Below, in pieces: positions 23,844 through 32,133 of a stretch of 64,000 bases of DNA. The notes under the pieces were generated by a model that was given only the letters and a program-made list of their open reading frames with translations, had not been told where the DNA came from and did not search any database. Positions within the stretch are counted from its first letter, which is position 1; each line of letters starts with the position of its first letter. The position numbers were made by a program, and so were the translations under genes. Source of the DNA: Halopseudomonas maritima (GTDB lineage: Bacteria > Pseudomonadota > Gammaproteobacteria > Pseudomonadales > Pseudomonadaceae); contig NZ_CP079801.1 in NCBI RefSeq assembly GCF_021545785.1, forward strand, positions 1,984,001-2,048,000. Direction: 5' to 3'.

Positions 23844-25091
23844 ATGATTTCGAAATGGCAATGGCTGCTGGCGCAACTGACGCGCACCTTATGGATCAGG
23901 GCAACCCTTTACGTCGTGCTGGCGCTGGCCGCCGTACTGCTGGCGGTGCCCCTGGAGTACTGGTTGCCGCCGCTGCCGGTGGATGTGGGCGCCGATGCGG
24001 TGGATCGTATTCTGGATATCCTGGCCTCCAGCATGCTGGCGGTCACCACCTTCTCGTTGAGTGTGATGGTGGCGGCCTATAGCGCCGCAACGGCCAATGT
24101 GACACCGCGTGCCACCCGCCTGCTGATGCAGGACACCACCACGCAGAACGTGCTGGGCACCTTTATCGGCTCCTTTCTGTTCAGCTTGGTGGGGCTGATA
24201 GCGCTGAGTACCGGTGTCTACGGCGAAAGCGGACGGGTCATGCTGTTTGCCGTGACCTTGCTGGTGATCGCCCTGATTGTGGTAACCATTCTGCGCTGGA
24301 TCGAGCACCTGTCGCGCTTTGGCCGGGTAGGCGATACCACCGAGCGGGTTGAGCAGGTCACCGCACGCGCGCTGTCTGAGCGGATTGCCAACCCCTGTCT
24401 GGGTGCGCATTGTTGGGATGGGGAGGTGCCGCTCGGCTGCCATCCACTGTATCCGACCGACAGTTTCTACCTGCAGCATCTGGATGTGCTGACCCTGTCC
24501 GAGCTGGCCGAGGAGCACCAGCTGGCGCTCTACGTGCCGGTGCAGCCCGGCGCCTTTGTGCACCCCGCCCAGCCACTGCTCTGGGTGCAAGGGCTGCTGA
24601 ACGATGACCTGCGGTGTGCGCTGTGCGATTGCTTTACCCTGGACAGCTTTCGCTCCTTCGACCAGGATCCGCGCTTTGGTTGCGCAGTATTGTCGGAGAT
24701 AGCCTCGCGGGCGCTGTCGCCGGCGGTCAACGACCCCGGTACGGCCATCGACATTCTCGGACGCAGTGTGCGTCTGCTGGCGCCCTGGGCGCAGGGGCCG
24801 TTGCCGCAGCAGGCCGAGGTGTCCTGTCGGGGCGTGTGGCTGACGCCGCTCGCGCTTGATGATCTGTTTGATGACCTGTTCGGCCCGATTGTTCGCGATG
24901 GCGCAGCGCGTATCGATGTGCAGCTGCGCCTGGTCAAGTCGCTGCAGGCGCTGGCCGCGCAGCACGACTGTTTTGTAGCGCCGGCCCGGCGCCTGGCGGC
25001 AGAGGCGTTGGCGCTGGGTGAGCAGTCGCTGTTGCTGGAGGTGGACCGCCAGCGTCTGCGCAGCCGGGTAGAGGGGTTCGTCCGGCACTGA
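23844..25091 (+). CDS. DUF2254 family membrane protein
   Basis: 415 aa inner-membrane protein of unknown function, recognised as DUF2254 by its layout: a cluster of four transmembrane helices in the first 165 residues (e.g. LYVVLALAAVLLAVPLEYWL and MLFAVTLLVIALIVVTIL), with SMLAVTTFSLSVMVAAYSAA between them. A soluble C-terminal half follows, with the conserved DPRFG and SRALSPAVNDPGTA segments. It diverges from gmk across 106 bp and is monocistronic or followed by the EthD gene after 59 bp. Confidence 0.85.
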   Translation: MISKWQWLLAQLTRTLWIRATLYVVLALAAVLLAVPLEYWLPPLPVDVGADAVDRILDILASSMLAVTTFSLSVMVAAYSAATANVTPRATRLLMQDTTTQNVLGTFIGSFLFSLVGLIALSTGVYGESGRVMLFAVTLLVIALIVVTILRWIEHLSRFGRVGDTTERVEQVTARALSERIANPCLGAHCWDGEVPLGCHPLYPTDSFYLQHLDVLTLSELAEEHQLALYVPVQPGAFVHPAQPLLWVQGLLNDDLRCALCDCFTLDSFRSFDQDPRFGCAVLSEIASRALSPAVNDPGTAIDILGRSVRLLAPWAQGPLPQQAEVSCRGVWLTPLALDDLFDDLFGPIVRDGAARIDVQLRLVKSLQALAAQHDCFVAPARRLAAEALALGEQSLLLEVDRQRLRSRVEGFVRH

Positions 25092-25150
25092 CGCGTGCTA
25101 TGGTGCAGGGCCGGCCAAACGGCCTATAACAACAATCGGAGTAACGCCCC

Positions 25151-25462
25151 ATGATTCGAGTAACCGTTAGCTATCCCGCCCAGGAAAACGCCCGTTTTGA
25201 CCACAGCTACTATCAGAAGCAGCATGCCGAGCTGATCCATCAGCAGCTGGACGGTCATGGCCTGCTCAAGCTGGAGGTTGACCAGTGTCTGGCCGACGGC
25301 GCTGGCCAGAGCCCGGCTTTTGTTGCCTCCGCGCACCTGTTCTTTAGCGACCTGGCACAGTTTCAGGCGGCGTTTGCTGCTGGCGGCAAAGCGCTCAATC
25401 AGGATATGACCAATTACACCGATATCGTGCCGGTAATCACCATCAGCCAGGTGGTTGCCTAG
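25151..25462 (+). CDS. EthD family protein
   Basis: 103 aa small alpha/beta-barrel-like protein of the EthD family: MIRVTVSYPAQENARFDHSY at the N-terminus, then YYQKQHAELIHQQL and a C-terminal YTDIVPVITISQVV. Some EthD proteins take part in ether or ring-cleavage pathways, but most have no known role. A GGAG lies 10 nt before the ATG. Confidence 0.85.
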   Translation: MIRVTVSYPAQENARFDHSYYQKQHAELIHQQLDGHGLLKLEVDQCLADGAGQSPAFVASAHLFFSDLAQFQAAFAAGGKALNQDMTNYTDIVPVITISQVVA

Positions 25463-25508
25463 GCTACAATAGCGCGCCTTACCTTCCACTGAGCCGAGGA
25501 CCCTCCTG

Positions 25509-26264
25509 ATGACTGCCCGCCGGGTTGCGTCGGTGCTGCGTGCCGCCGACAAGAAAACTGCTAACGCCAGCGCTGTCTCTGGCGCCGGGGCGCAGCGCCA
25601 CGAGCGGATCTACCAGGCCATCAGCGCGGCCATCATTGAACACCGCCTGCAGCCGGGTGCCCGGCTGCGTGAGGATGCGCTGGCCGAGGTCTTTGGCGTC
25701 AGTCGTACGGGCATTCGCAAGGTGCTGCAGCGGCTGGCGATGGATCAGCTGATTACCTTGACGCCCGGCAAGGGTGCCAGTGTCACCCGGCCGTCTGCCG
25801 AGGAGGCGCGCGAAGTCTTTGAGGCACGGCGGCTGGTGGAATGCGGCCTGATGCAGCCGCTGGTGCAGGCACTGGATGCCGAGGGGCTGCGCCAACTGCA
25901 GGCGCTGGCCGCGCGCGAGCAGCAGGCGCTGGAAGCCGGTGAGCAAAGTACCGCGATCCAGTGCTCTGCGCAGTTTCACAGTGCGTTGGCGGCGCTGGCG
26001 GGCAACCAGACCCTGGCCACCTTCGTGGTACAGCTGTGCTCGCGCTCGTCGCTGATTCTGGCGGTTTACGGCAACTCAGGCAATTTGGGCTGTGATTGCA
26101 CCGATCACCAGCAGCTGTTGACGCTGCTCGAGCAGGGAGATGGTCAGGCGGCGACGGCCTTTATGGCCAAGCACCTGAATGAGATCGAGGCGTCCCTGTC
26201 TATCGACGAAGCGCCGCAGGCGGTGCCCGATCTGCAGGATGTTTTTGCCGGGTATCGCCGCTGA
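25509..26264 (+). CDS. GntR/FCD-family transcriptional regulator
   Basis: 251 aa. N-terminal GntR winged helix (about 33-100: RIYQAISAAIIEHRLQPGAR, EVFGVSRTGIRKVLQRLA) and a C-terminal FCD ligand-binding domain (about 105-230; FEARRLVECGLMQPL, and a metal-type His in FHSALAALAGNQ). It is placed beside the purine/allantoin genes and converges on the permease gene, so it probably represses this catabolic set. The palindrome at 28543-28556 is a candidate binding site. The SD is GAGGA, 8-12 nt before the ATG. Confidence 0.9.
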   Translation: MTARRVASVLRAADKKTANASAVSGAGAQRHERIYQAISAAIIEHRLQPGARLREDALAEVFGVSRTGIRKVLQRLAMDQLITLTPGKGASVTRPSAEEAREVFEARRLVECGLMQPLVQALDAEGLRQLQALAAREQQALEAGEQSTAIQCSAQFHSALAALAGNQTLATFVVQLCSRSSLILAVYGNSGNLGCDCTDHQQLLTLLEQGDGQAATAFMAKHLNEIEASLSIDEAPQAVPDLQDVFAGYRR

Positions 26265-26287
26265 GTGACATCCACTCAGCGGCGATA
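26253..26287. terminator. 15-bp perfect inverted repeat spanning the gntR stop
   Basis: Arms 26253-26267 and 26273-26287 are exact complements around ACATC. The left arm includes the last codons and the stop of the regulator gene. It lies between convergent genes 30 bp apart, suggesting a two-way terminator, although T-tracts are absent. Confidence 0.7.
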
Positions 26288-26294
26288 ATCAGGC

Positions 26295-27653
26295 TTACTG
26301 TCTGAAGCGTGCGCAGGCGGGCCAGTACTGCATCAGCAGGTAGTAGCTCAGGCCGGCGGGGATCAGGCTGGCGTACCAGGAGATGCTGGAAACGCTCAGC
26401 GCCGCCGCCACACCGATGGCCGTTGCCACCAGAGCCGCGTAGTTGACGCCGCGATAGGGGCCGTTGGCATCGTACAGGTGCTGCAGGTTCAGGGTGCGCT
26501 TGCGGATCAGGTAGTAGTCCACCACCAAGATGGCAAAGATTGGCCCCAAGAACGCCGAGTAAGTCTGTACAAACACCTGCAGGCCTTGGGCCGAGTCCGC
26601 ACTGACCAGCTTCCAGGGGAAGGTGGCAAAGGCCAGCAGGCCGACGATCACCGTGGCTGGGCGGAATTTCAGCTTGAATACATCCATCAGCACATAGGTC
26701 GGCGGCACCACGTTGTTCAGCACGTTGGTGGTGACCTGCGCAAAGGCGATAAACAGCAGGGTGCACATCAGCAGCGGCGTGTTGTCCACGGCGTTGGCAA
26801 AGACCTCGATGGGGTCGGCAACACCGGTGGCCTCGGACACCATATAGCCGATCAGCCCCATGAACAGGGTGCACGGCAGGATCGACATTGAGTAAATGGT
26901 GGTCAGCAGCCCGGGGCTGGTGCCCTGCTTGTGCTCGCGTGCGTAGTCGCTGACGTTGAGGATCATGGTGCTGTAGATGCCGAGGAACAGCATGGTTGCG
27001 CTCCAGAACGGCAGCCCCCAGGAGCCTTGCATGGTCAGCAGGCTCATCGACAGCTCGTCACCGTAGCGCTGCACTGTGCTGTAGAACATGTACACCAGCG
27101 AGGCCAAGATAAAGGCGCTGCCGACGTTCTCCAGCCACTTGATGCCCTGAAAGCCCATCACCGACAGACCAATCTGCAGAAACTGAAAGGCAATGAAGAA
27201 GAACACCAGGTTGTCGAAGCCGAACAGCGTGGCCGAGACCATGTTCAGCGCGCCGGCGCCAATCCAGCTTTGAAAGCCGTACCAGACAATCGCCGGCACC
27301 GCGCGTACCAGGCCCGGCAGGCGGGTGCCGGTAAAGCCGAAGGCGCTGCGCGCCTGCACTACGAAGGGAATGCCGTACTTGTAGCCGGCGGCGCCATTGA
27401 GGACCAGCGCAATGCCGATCACAAAGCAGCCGATGGCGATGGCCAGGGTGGCCTGAATCAGATTCAGGGTGCCAACCACGCTGGAGCCCATGGTGAAGGT
27501 GCCGATGGCGACACAGCCGCCAAACCAGGCCAGCAGGTAGGAAAAGCGGCCCATGATGCGGACCTGTTGAGGGGCCAGGGACTCGTCCCCGGCGGCCTTG
27601 CCGTTCTGTGCCGGCAGCTCGCTGGCCGTTGCGCTGCTGATATCAGTGCTCAT
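26295..27653 (-). CDS. NCS1-family purine/allantoin permease
   Basis: 452 aa with about twelve hydrophobic helices. Nucleobase:cation symporter-1 features include FSYLLAWFGGCVAIGTF near residue 38, the IPFVVQARSAFGFTG segment (about 95-109) and the YGFQSWIGAGAL helix (about 125-136), typical of cytosine/allantoin carriers. It probably imports allantoin or a related purine product for the adjacent enzymes; substrate is inferred from context. It lies 111 bp downstream of the racemase gene, in the same direction. Confidence 0.88.
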   Translation of the reverse strand: MSTDISSATASELPAQNGKAAGDESLAPQQVRIMGRFSYLLAWFGGCVAIGTFTMGSSVVGTLNLIQATLAIAIGCFVIGIALVLNGAAGYKYGIPFVVQARSAFGFTGTRLPGLVRAVPAIVWYGFQSWIGAGALNMVSATLFGFDNLVFFFIAFQFLQIGLSVMGFQGIKWLENVGSAFILASLVYMFYSTVQRYGDELSMSLLTMQGSWGLPFWSATMLFLGIYSTMILNVSDYAREHKQGTSPGLLTTIYSMSILPCTLFMGLIGYMVSEATGVADPIEVFANAVDNTPLLMCTLLFIAFAQVTTNVLNNVVPPTYVLMDVFKLKFRPATVIVGLLAFATFPWKLVSADSAQGLQVFVQTYSAFLGPIFAILVVDYYLIRKRTLNLQHLYDANGPYRGVNYAALVATAIGVAAALSVSSISWYASLIPAGLSYYLLMQYWPACARFRQ

Positions 27654-27764
27654 ACGGCCTCCAGTTGATGTGTGATGCGCATTATTGTCTCCCGCGATTC
27701 TGTGATCGGTCGGTGGTTGTCATCCACATCCGGGGCCGCCCACGCCAGCCCCGGCGTGGTGTGC

Positions 27765-28508
27765 TCAGTCGGGCGTCAGGTTCGAATACTCGGCAAAACG
27801 TCCGGTGAAAGGTTTGGGCAGCGGAAAGTCCAGATCGCCGTGCTTGCTGGTTTGCAGTCCCAGGCCAACCAGCGCTTCGGCCAGCTTGACCGCGGCAGTC
27901 ACGCCCTCAACGATCGGCAGGCCGACGGCGGCGCTGATCTGCGGTGTGAGGTCAGCCATGCCGCCGCAACCCAGCACGATTGCGCCAATGCCATCTTCCT
28001 GTTTGGCCTTCAGGCACTCCTCGATGATGCGCTCCAGCGCCAGGTCCGGGTTGGCTTCCAGCTCCAGCACCGGGATGTCGGCAGCGCGCACACGGCGGCA
28101 GCGGCTGGCCATGCCGTAGCTGTCGAGCAGATGCTCGGCAATAATGGTAGTGCGCGGCAGGGTGGTGACTACCGAGAAGCGGGTGCTGATCAGGGTGGCG
28201 GCGTGGAAGGCCGCCTCGGCGATGCCGATGACCGGTGCGCGGGTAAGCTCGCGTGCCGCGTTCAGGCCGGGGTCGCCAAAGCAGGCGATGATGTAGGCAT
28301 CGACGCCTTCGCGCTCGCCGGCGCGGATTTCATCCAGCACGCCGAGCACGCTGACCGCCTCGTCAAAGTGGCTTTCGATGGACACCGGCCCGCTGCTCGG
28401 CTGAGTGGCAGTGATGCGTGTGTCGGCTGCGGCCACGGCGCTGGCGGCGGAGCCGATGGTGTCGGTCATGGCCTGGGTGGTATTGGGGTTGATAACGCGT
28501 ATATGCAT
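27765..28508 (-). CDS. hpxA: Allantoin/hydantoin racemase
   Basis: 247 aa from the ATG at 28508 (MHIRVINPNTTQAM), the usual family start; an in-frame ATG seven codons upstream is rejected. It is an Asp/Glu/hydantoin racemase family member with the two catalytic cysteines in IIACFGDPG (Cys76) and VLGCGGMADL (Cys181). It interconverts (R)- and (S)-allantoin so the stereospecific allantoinase can use both. It is divergent from puuE across a shared promoter region with palindromes. Confidence 0.88.
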   Translation of the reverse strand: MHIRVINPNTTQAMTDTIGSAASAVAAADTRITATQPSSGPVSIESHFDEAVSVLGVLDEIRAGEREGVDAYIIACFGDPGLNAARELTRAPVIGIAEAAFHAATLISTRFSVVTTLPRTTIIAEHLLDSYGMASRCRRVRAADIPVLELEANPDLALERIIEECLKAKQEDGIGAIVLGCGGMADLTPQISAAVGLPIVEGVTAAVKLAEALVGLGLQTSKHGDLDFPLPKPFTGRFAEYSNLTPD

Positions 28509-28521
28509 GCTGGAAACCTGT

Positions 28522-28556
28522 TTGTACACAACGAAACTGATTAATTGTATACAATT
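28522..28556. promoter_or_regulatory. Candidate GntR operator pair in the divergent promoter
   Basis: A perfect 14-bp palindrome AATTGTATACAATT lies at 28543-28556, and a near-palindrome TTGTACACAA at 28522-28531, with centres 23 bp apart, so they would fall on the same helix face. TTGTATACAA-type sites are typical of GntR/FCD regulators. They lie between the racemase and puuE starts. Confidence 0.65.
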
Positions 28557-28646
28557 GCCGGCGTCAACAAAATCGAATCAGTAGCGGTGATGCTGGCTGA
28601 AAGCCTGCTTTTTGCCGGTACCTGGCTATTTCAAAGGTGATTTCCC

Positions 28647-29582
28647 ATGGTTCAGAGCACTGAGTATCCCCGCGATCTGGTGGGTTATGGTCGCACCCCG
28701 CCGCACGCCAACTGGCCTGGCAAGGCCCGGATCGCCGTTCAATTTGTGCTCAATTACGAAGAAGGCGGTGAAAACTGCGTGCTGCATGGCGACAGCCACT
28801 CCGAGCAGTTCCTGTCCGAGATAATCGGTGCGGCGGCTTTTGATGACCGCCACATGAGCATGGAGTCGATCTACGAGTACGGCTCACGCGCGGGCGTCTG
28901 GCGCATCCTCAACGAATTTGAACGCCGGGGCCTGCCGCTGACGGTGTTTGGCGTGGCCATGGCGCTGGAGCGCCACCCGGAGCTGGCCCAGGCCTTTGTC
29001 GAGCTGGGGCATGAGGTGGCCTGCCACGGCTGGCGCTGGATTCACTACCAGAACATCCCCGAAGCGGTAGAACGCGAGCACCTGCAGCGTGCCATGGACA
29101 TCTTCCAGCGCCTCTACGGTGCCCAACCCGAAGGCTGGTACACCGGTCGCGACAGCCCCAATACCCGCCGTCTGCTGCTGGACCATGGTGGTTTTACCTA
29201 CGACAGCGATTACTATGGCGACGATCTGCCGTTCTGGACCCGCGAGGCCGACAGCCAGGGGCAGTTGCATAATCACCTGATCGTGCCCTATACCCTGGAT
29301 ACCAACGACATGCGCTTTGCCGCCCCCCAGGGCTTCAATACCGGTGACCACTTCTTCCAGTACCTGAAAGATGCCTTCGACGTGCTCTATGCCGAAGGTG
29401 AAGAGGCGCCCAAGATGCTGTCGATCGGTCTGCACTGCCGCCTGATCGGCCGCCCGGGCCGCTTCCGTGCACTGCAGCGTTTTCTTGATTACATCGAATC
29501 CCATGACCGGGTGTGGGTGACACGTCGTGTCGATATCGCCCACCACTGGGCAGCCCACCACCCGGCTCAACCTCAGGAGTAA
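28647..29582 (+). CDS. puuE: Allantoinase PuuE
   Basis: 311 aa polysaccharide-deacetylase-fold enzyme of the PuuE type, a metal-independent allantoinase in Pseudomonas that opens (S)-allantoin to allantoate. The N-terminal YPRDLVGYGRTPP, the NYEEGGENCVLHGD block (about 33-46), GHEVACHGWRW (about 119-129) and the C-terminal SIGLHCRLIGRPGR (about 258-271) are visible. An AAGGTGA SD precedes the ATG. It is the first of three tightly packed genes, puuE-allE-allA. Confidence 0.93.
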   Translation: MVQSTEYPRDLVGYGRTPPHANWPGKARIAVQFVLNYEEGGENCVLHGDSHSEQFLSEIIGAAAFDDRHMSMESIYEYGSRAGVWRILNEFERRGLPLTVFGVAMALERHPELAQAFVELGHEVACHGWRWIHYQNIPEAVEREHLQRAMDIFQRLYGAQPEGWYTGRDSPNTRRLLLDHGGFTYDSDYYGDDLPFWTREADSQGQLHNHLIVPYTLDTNDMRFAAPQGFNTGDHFFQYLKDAFDVLYAEGEEAPKMLSIGLHCRLIGRPGRFRALQRFLDYIESHDRVWVTRRVDIAHHWAAHHPAQPQE

Positions 29583-29584
29583 GC

Positions 29585-30430
29585 ATGGCCAAGCAATCTG
29601 AACCCCGCAGCTACTATGCGCCCACCGGCGGACATCCGCCGCAGACCCAGCTGACCACCGACCGCGCGGTGTTTACCGAAGCGTACGCAGTGATCCCCAA
29701 GGGCGTGATGCGCGACATCGTTACCAGCCACCTGCCGTTCTGGACCGGTACCCGCCTGTGGGTACTGTCGCGTCCGCTCTCCGGCTTTGCCGAGACCTTC
29801 TCGCAGTACATCATGGAAGTGCAGTCGGGTGGCGGTAGCGACAAGCCGGAAACCGACCCGACCGCCGAGGGCGTGCTGTTCGTGGTGGAAGGTGAAATGA
29901 CCCTGACCCTCAACGGTCAGCAGCACCAGATGAAAGAGGGCGGCTACGCCTTTATTCCGCCGAGCAGCGACTGGCAGTTGCATAACAACAGTGGCGCCGT
30001 GGTGCGCTTCCACTGGGTGCGCAAGGCCTACGAGAAAGTCGACGGCGTTGATGTGCCGGAAGCCTTCGTTACCAACGAAAACGACATCACCCCGCTGGAA
30101 ATGCCCGGCACCGATGGCGCCTGGAGCACTACCCGTTTTGTCGACATGAGCGACATGCGCCACGACATGCACGTGAACATCGTCAACTTCCAGCCGGGCG
30201 GCGCGATTCCCTTCGCCGAAACCCACGTCATGGAGCACGGCCTCTATGTGCTGGAAGGCAAGGCGGTCTACCTGCTGAACAAGGACTGGGTCGAGGTTGA
30301 AGCCGGCGACTACATGTGGCTGCGCGCCTTCTGCCCGCAGGCTTGCTACGCCGGTGGCCCGGGCCCGTTCCGCTACCTGCTGTATAAAGACGTCAACCGT
30401 CACATGAAACTGCCGACCTTTGGCCGTTGA
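29585..30430 (+). CDS. allE: (S)-ureidoglycine aminohydrolase
   Basis: 281 aa from the ATG at 29585, 2 nt after puuE. It is a bicupin enzyme releasing ammonia from (S)-ureidoglycine to give (S)-ureidoglycolate, using Mn(II). The first cupin is at about 85-140 (EGVLFVVEGEMTLTLNG, EGGYAFIPP); the second, metal-binding cupin is at about 200-265 with ETHVMEHGLYVLEGKAVY (His/Glu/His ligands) and GDYMWLRAFCPQACYAGG. Length and layout match E. coli YlbA/AllE apart from a longer N-terminus. Confidence 0.93.
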   Translation: MAKQSEPRSYYAPTGGHPPQTQLTTDRAVFTEAYAVIPKGVMRDIVTSHLPFWTGTRLWVLSRPLSGFAETFSQYIMEVQSGGGSDKPETDPTAEGVLFVVEGEMTLTLNGQQHQMKEGGYAFIPPSSDWQLHNNSGAVVRFHWVRKAYEKVDGVDVPEAFVTNENDITPLEMPGTDGAWSTTRFVDMSDMRHDMHVNIVNFQPGGAIPFAETHVMEHGLYVLEGKAVYLLNKDWVEVEAGDYMWLRAFCPQACYAGGPGPFRYLLYKDVNRHMKLPTFGR

Positions 30431-30440
30431 GGAGCAGGGG

Positions 30441-30938
30441 ATGAGCGCTGACGTATTGCAACTGAAAGCCCAACCCCTGACACCGGAGGCCTTTGCGGCC
30501 TTCGGTGAGGTGATCGATTCGCGCAGCTCCGAGCACTTCATGATCAACTCGGGGCGCACGCGCCGGCATCACGATCTGGCCAAGATCGAGGTCGCTGGTG
30601 AGTCGCCGCGGGTGCTGATCAGCATCTTTGTCAGCCAGCCGGTCAGCGTGCCGCTGGAGCTGACCTTTCTGGAGCGCCATCCGCTCGGCAGTCAGGCCTT
30701 CGTGCCGATGCACGAGGAGCAGTTCCTGGTTGTGGTGGCGCCGCCGGGCGATGTGATTGATCCGGCTGAGGTACGCGCCTTCATCACCGACGGCCGGCAG
30801 GGCGTGAACTACCGTATCGGCACCTGGCACGCGATTCAGTCGGTGCTGGAGCGTGAAGGGGAGTTTCTGGTGGTCGATCGCGGTGGTGCCGGGCACAACT
30901 GCGATGAGTACCCGCTCAACCTGCGCATCGTTCTGTAG
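30441..30938 (+). CDS. allA: Ureidoglycolate lyase
   Basis: 165 aa from the ATG at 30441, preceded by GGAGCAGGGG; the frame is open 21 nt further but the chosen start fits family length. It splits ureidoglycolate into glyoxylate and urea, the last step of the pathway. Visible: QPLTPEAFAAFGEVI near the N-terminus, FLERHPLGSQAFVPM (about 68-82), and NYRIGTWHAIQSVL (about 123-136) with the metal-region His. Ten nt separate it from allE, so they are one transcript. Confidence 0.93.
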   Translation: MSADVLQLKAQPLTPEAFAAFGEVIDSRSSEHFMINSGRTRRHHDLAKIEVAGESPRVLISIFVSQPVSVPLELTFLERHPLGSQAFVPMHEEQFLVVVAPPGDVIDPAEVRAFITDGRQGVNYRIGTWHAIQSVLEREGEFLVVDRGGAGHNCDEYPLNLRIVL

Positions 30939-31037
30939 CGAGTCGCTGGTTAATCAGCGCCTCCCTATCTGTCTCGGGGAGCTGAGCCCGCCAGGCTTGG
31001 CTCCCTACGGCGTGATCCTCTCTGCGCCTTTTGCGCA

Positions 31038-31052
31038 TGAAAACAATTCTCA
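31038..31052. promoter_or_regulatory. Fur-box-like site upstream of the AraC regulator
   Basis: TGAAAACAATTCTCA fits the 7-1-7 Fur pattern TGATAAT-N-ATTATCA at about 10 of 14 arm positions. It lies about 92 bp before the regulator's start, suggesting iron repression. Confidence 0.5.
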
Positions 31053-31143
31053 TTTGCGACCCTCTCGGGTATGCTGTGGCGCTGTCGGTCTTCTGACTGC
31101 GGGCTGATCGCTGCGCAGTCATTTGCCGTGTATTGGAGGCCAT

Positions 31144-32034
31144 GTGCAGCAGTCCGTTTTGTCATCCATTTCGCCCGAGTCCACCGTCGGTCAGCGCCTG
31201 CTGCGGCCGGGGCTGCATTTGCACTTCGGTAGCCAAACCGCCACCGAGGATCTTCAGCGGTATGGCACCTTGAGTGATTACGTAAAACTGGTGGTGCTGC
31301 TTGACGGGGTACTGGATCTGCGGTTTGGCAATCGTCGTGTGCGCCTTGATGCCGGGCGTGTGCCGCAAATGACGCTGGTGCGTCTGGACGCGCCGCAGGA
31401 CTTTGCCCGGGTGACTCACAAGGGCGAGTACTCCCGTCGCCTCAGCCTGGGCATCAGCCAGGAGTGGCTGGCGCAGGCCATGCCGCTGGCGGGTCTGGCC
31501 GGGAAGGGAGTGCAGGTGCTGCACTGGCCGGCGTCGAAGCGTGCCTGCGCGCTGGCCGAGCAGATGCTGCAGCCACCGGCGCTGGCACCTGAAATGGCCG
31601 GCATGTACTTGGAATGCCGCGCTATTGAGTTGCTGATGGAGGCCTTGATGGGCAGCAAGCTGGCGACCTCTGCGAGCTCGCCCGCCGGCATGCGTGCAGC
31701 GGCCTATCGGCGTATATGTGACCTCAGGGCCTGGTTGCAGGCTAATGCCTCGCAGCCGCTGAGTATGGATCAGATCGCGGCGCAGGGGCACACCAGCGTC
31801 GCAACCTTGCAGCGGCACTTCCGTCAGGCCTACGGCATCAGCGTGTCTGAGTTCATTCAGCGCACCCGGCTGGAGCAGGCCAGGGCGGCGCTGGAGCAGG
31901 AGGGCATCAGTGTGACCGCCGCCGGTGCCCGGGCCGGCTATGCCAATCCTGCCAGTTTCTCCACTGCCTTCAAACGCCACTTTGGCGTGTCGCCCCGTCA
32001 GTTGCAGGCGCGCATTCAGGTTTCGCGACAATGA
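31144..32034 (+). CDS. AraC-family regulator of the iron-uptake cluster
   Basis: 296 aa from the GTG at 31144 (GGAGG 4 nt upstream); a TTG at 31123 in frame is an alternative start. The C-terminal 100 residues carry two helix-turn-helix motifs (MDQIAAQGHTSVATLQRHFR, and GARAGYANPASFSTAFKRHF), with the PRQL ending typical of AraC proteins. The N-terminal domain (about 1-185) is probably the ligand sensor, as in PchR, which binds ferric pyochelin. It lies directly upstream of a TonB-dependent receptor gene, with Fur-like boxes before both, so it probably activates the receptor in response to the imported ferric chelate. Confidence 0.87.
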   Translation: MQQSVLSSISPESTVGQRLLRPGLHLHFGSQTATEDLQRYGTLSDYVKLVVLLDGVLDLRFGNRRVRLDAGRVPQMTLVRLDAPQDFARVTHKGEYSRRLSLGISQEWLAQAMPLAGLAGKGVQVLHWPASKRACALAEQMLQPPALAPEMAGMYLECRAIELLMEALMGSKLATSASSPAGMRAAAYRRICDLRAWLQANASQPLSMDQIAAQGHTSVATLQRHFRQAYGISVSEFIQRTRLEQARAALEQEGISVTAAGARAGYANPASFSTAFKRHFGVSPRQLQARIQVSRQ

Positions 32035-32100
32035 GGCCGTCGCAAAGGTTTCTGCTGCGCTAACGAAAGACGACCACGCAGGCTCTTGAAATAATTTCGA

Positions 32101-32115
32101 TGAGAATTATTCCCA
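32101..32115. promoter_or_regulatory. Fur-box-like site upstream of the TonB-dependent receptor
   Basis: TGAGAATTATTCCCA matches the 7-1-7 Fur pattern at about 11 of 14 arm positions and is overlapped by an AATAATT...AATTATT inverted repeat (32090-32111). It ends 18 bp before the receptor ATG. Confidence 0.6.
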
Positions 32116-32133
32116 ACAAAAAGGAGCCCGTCC

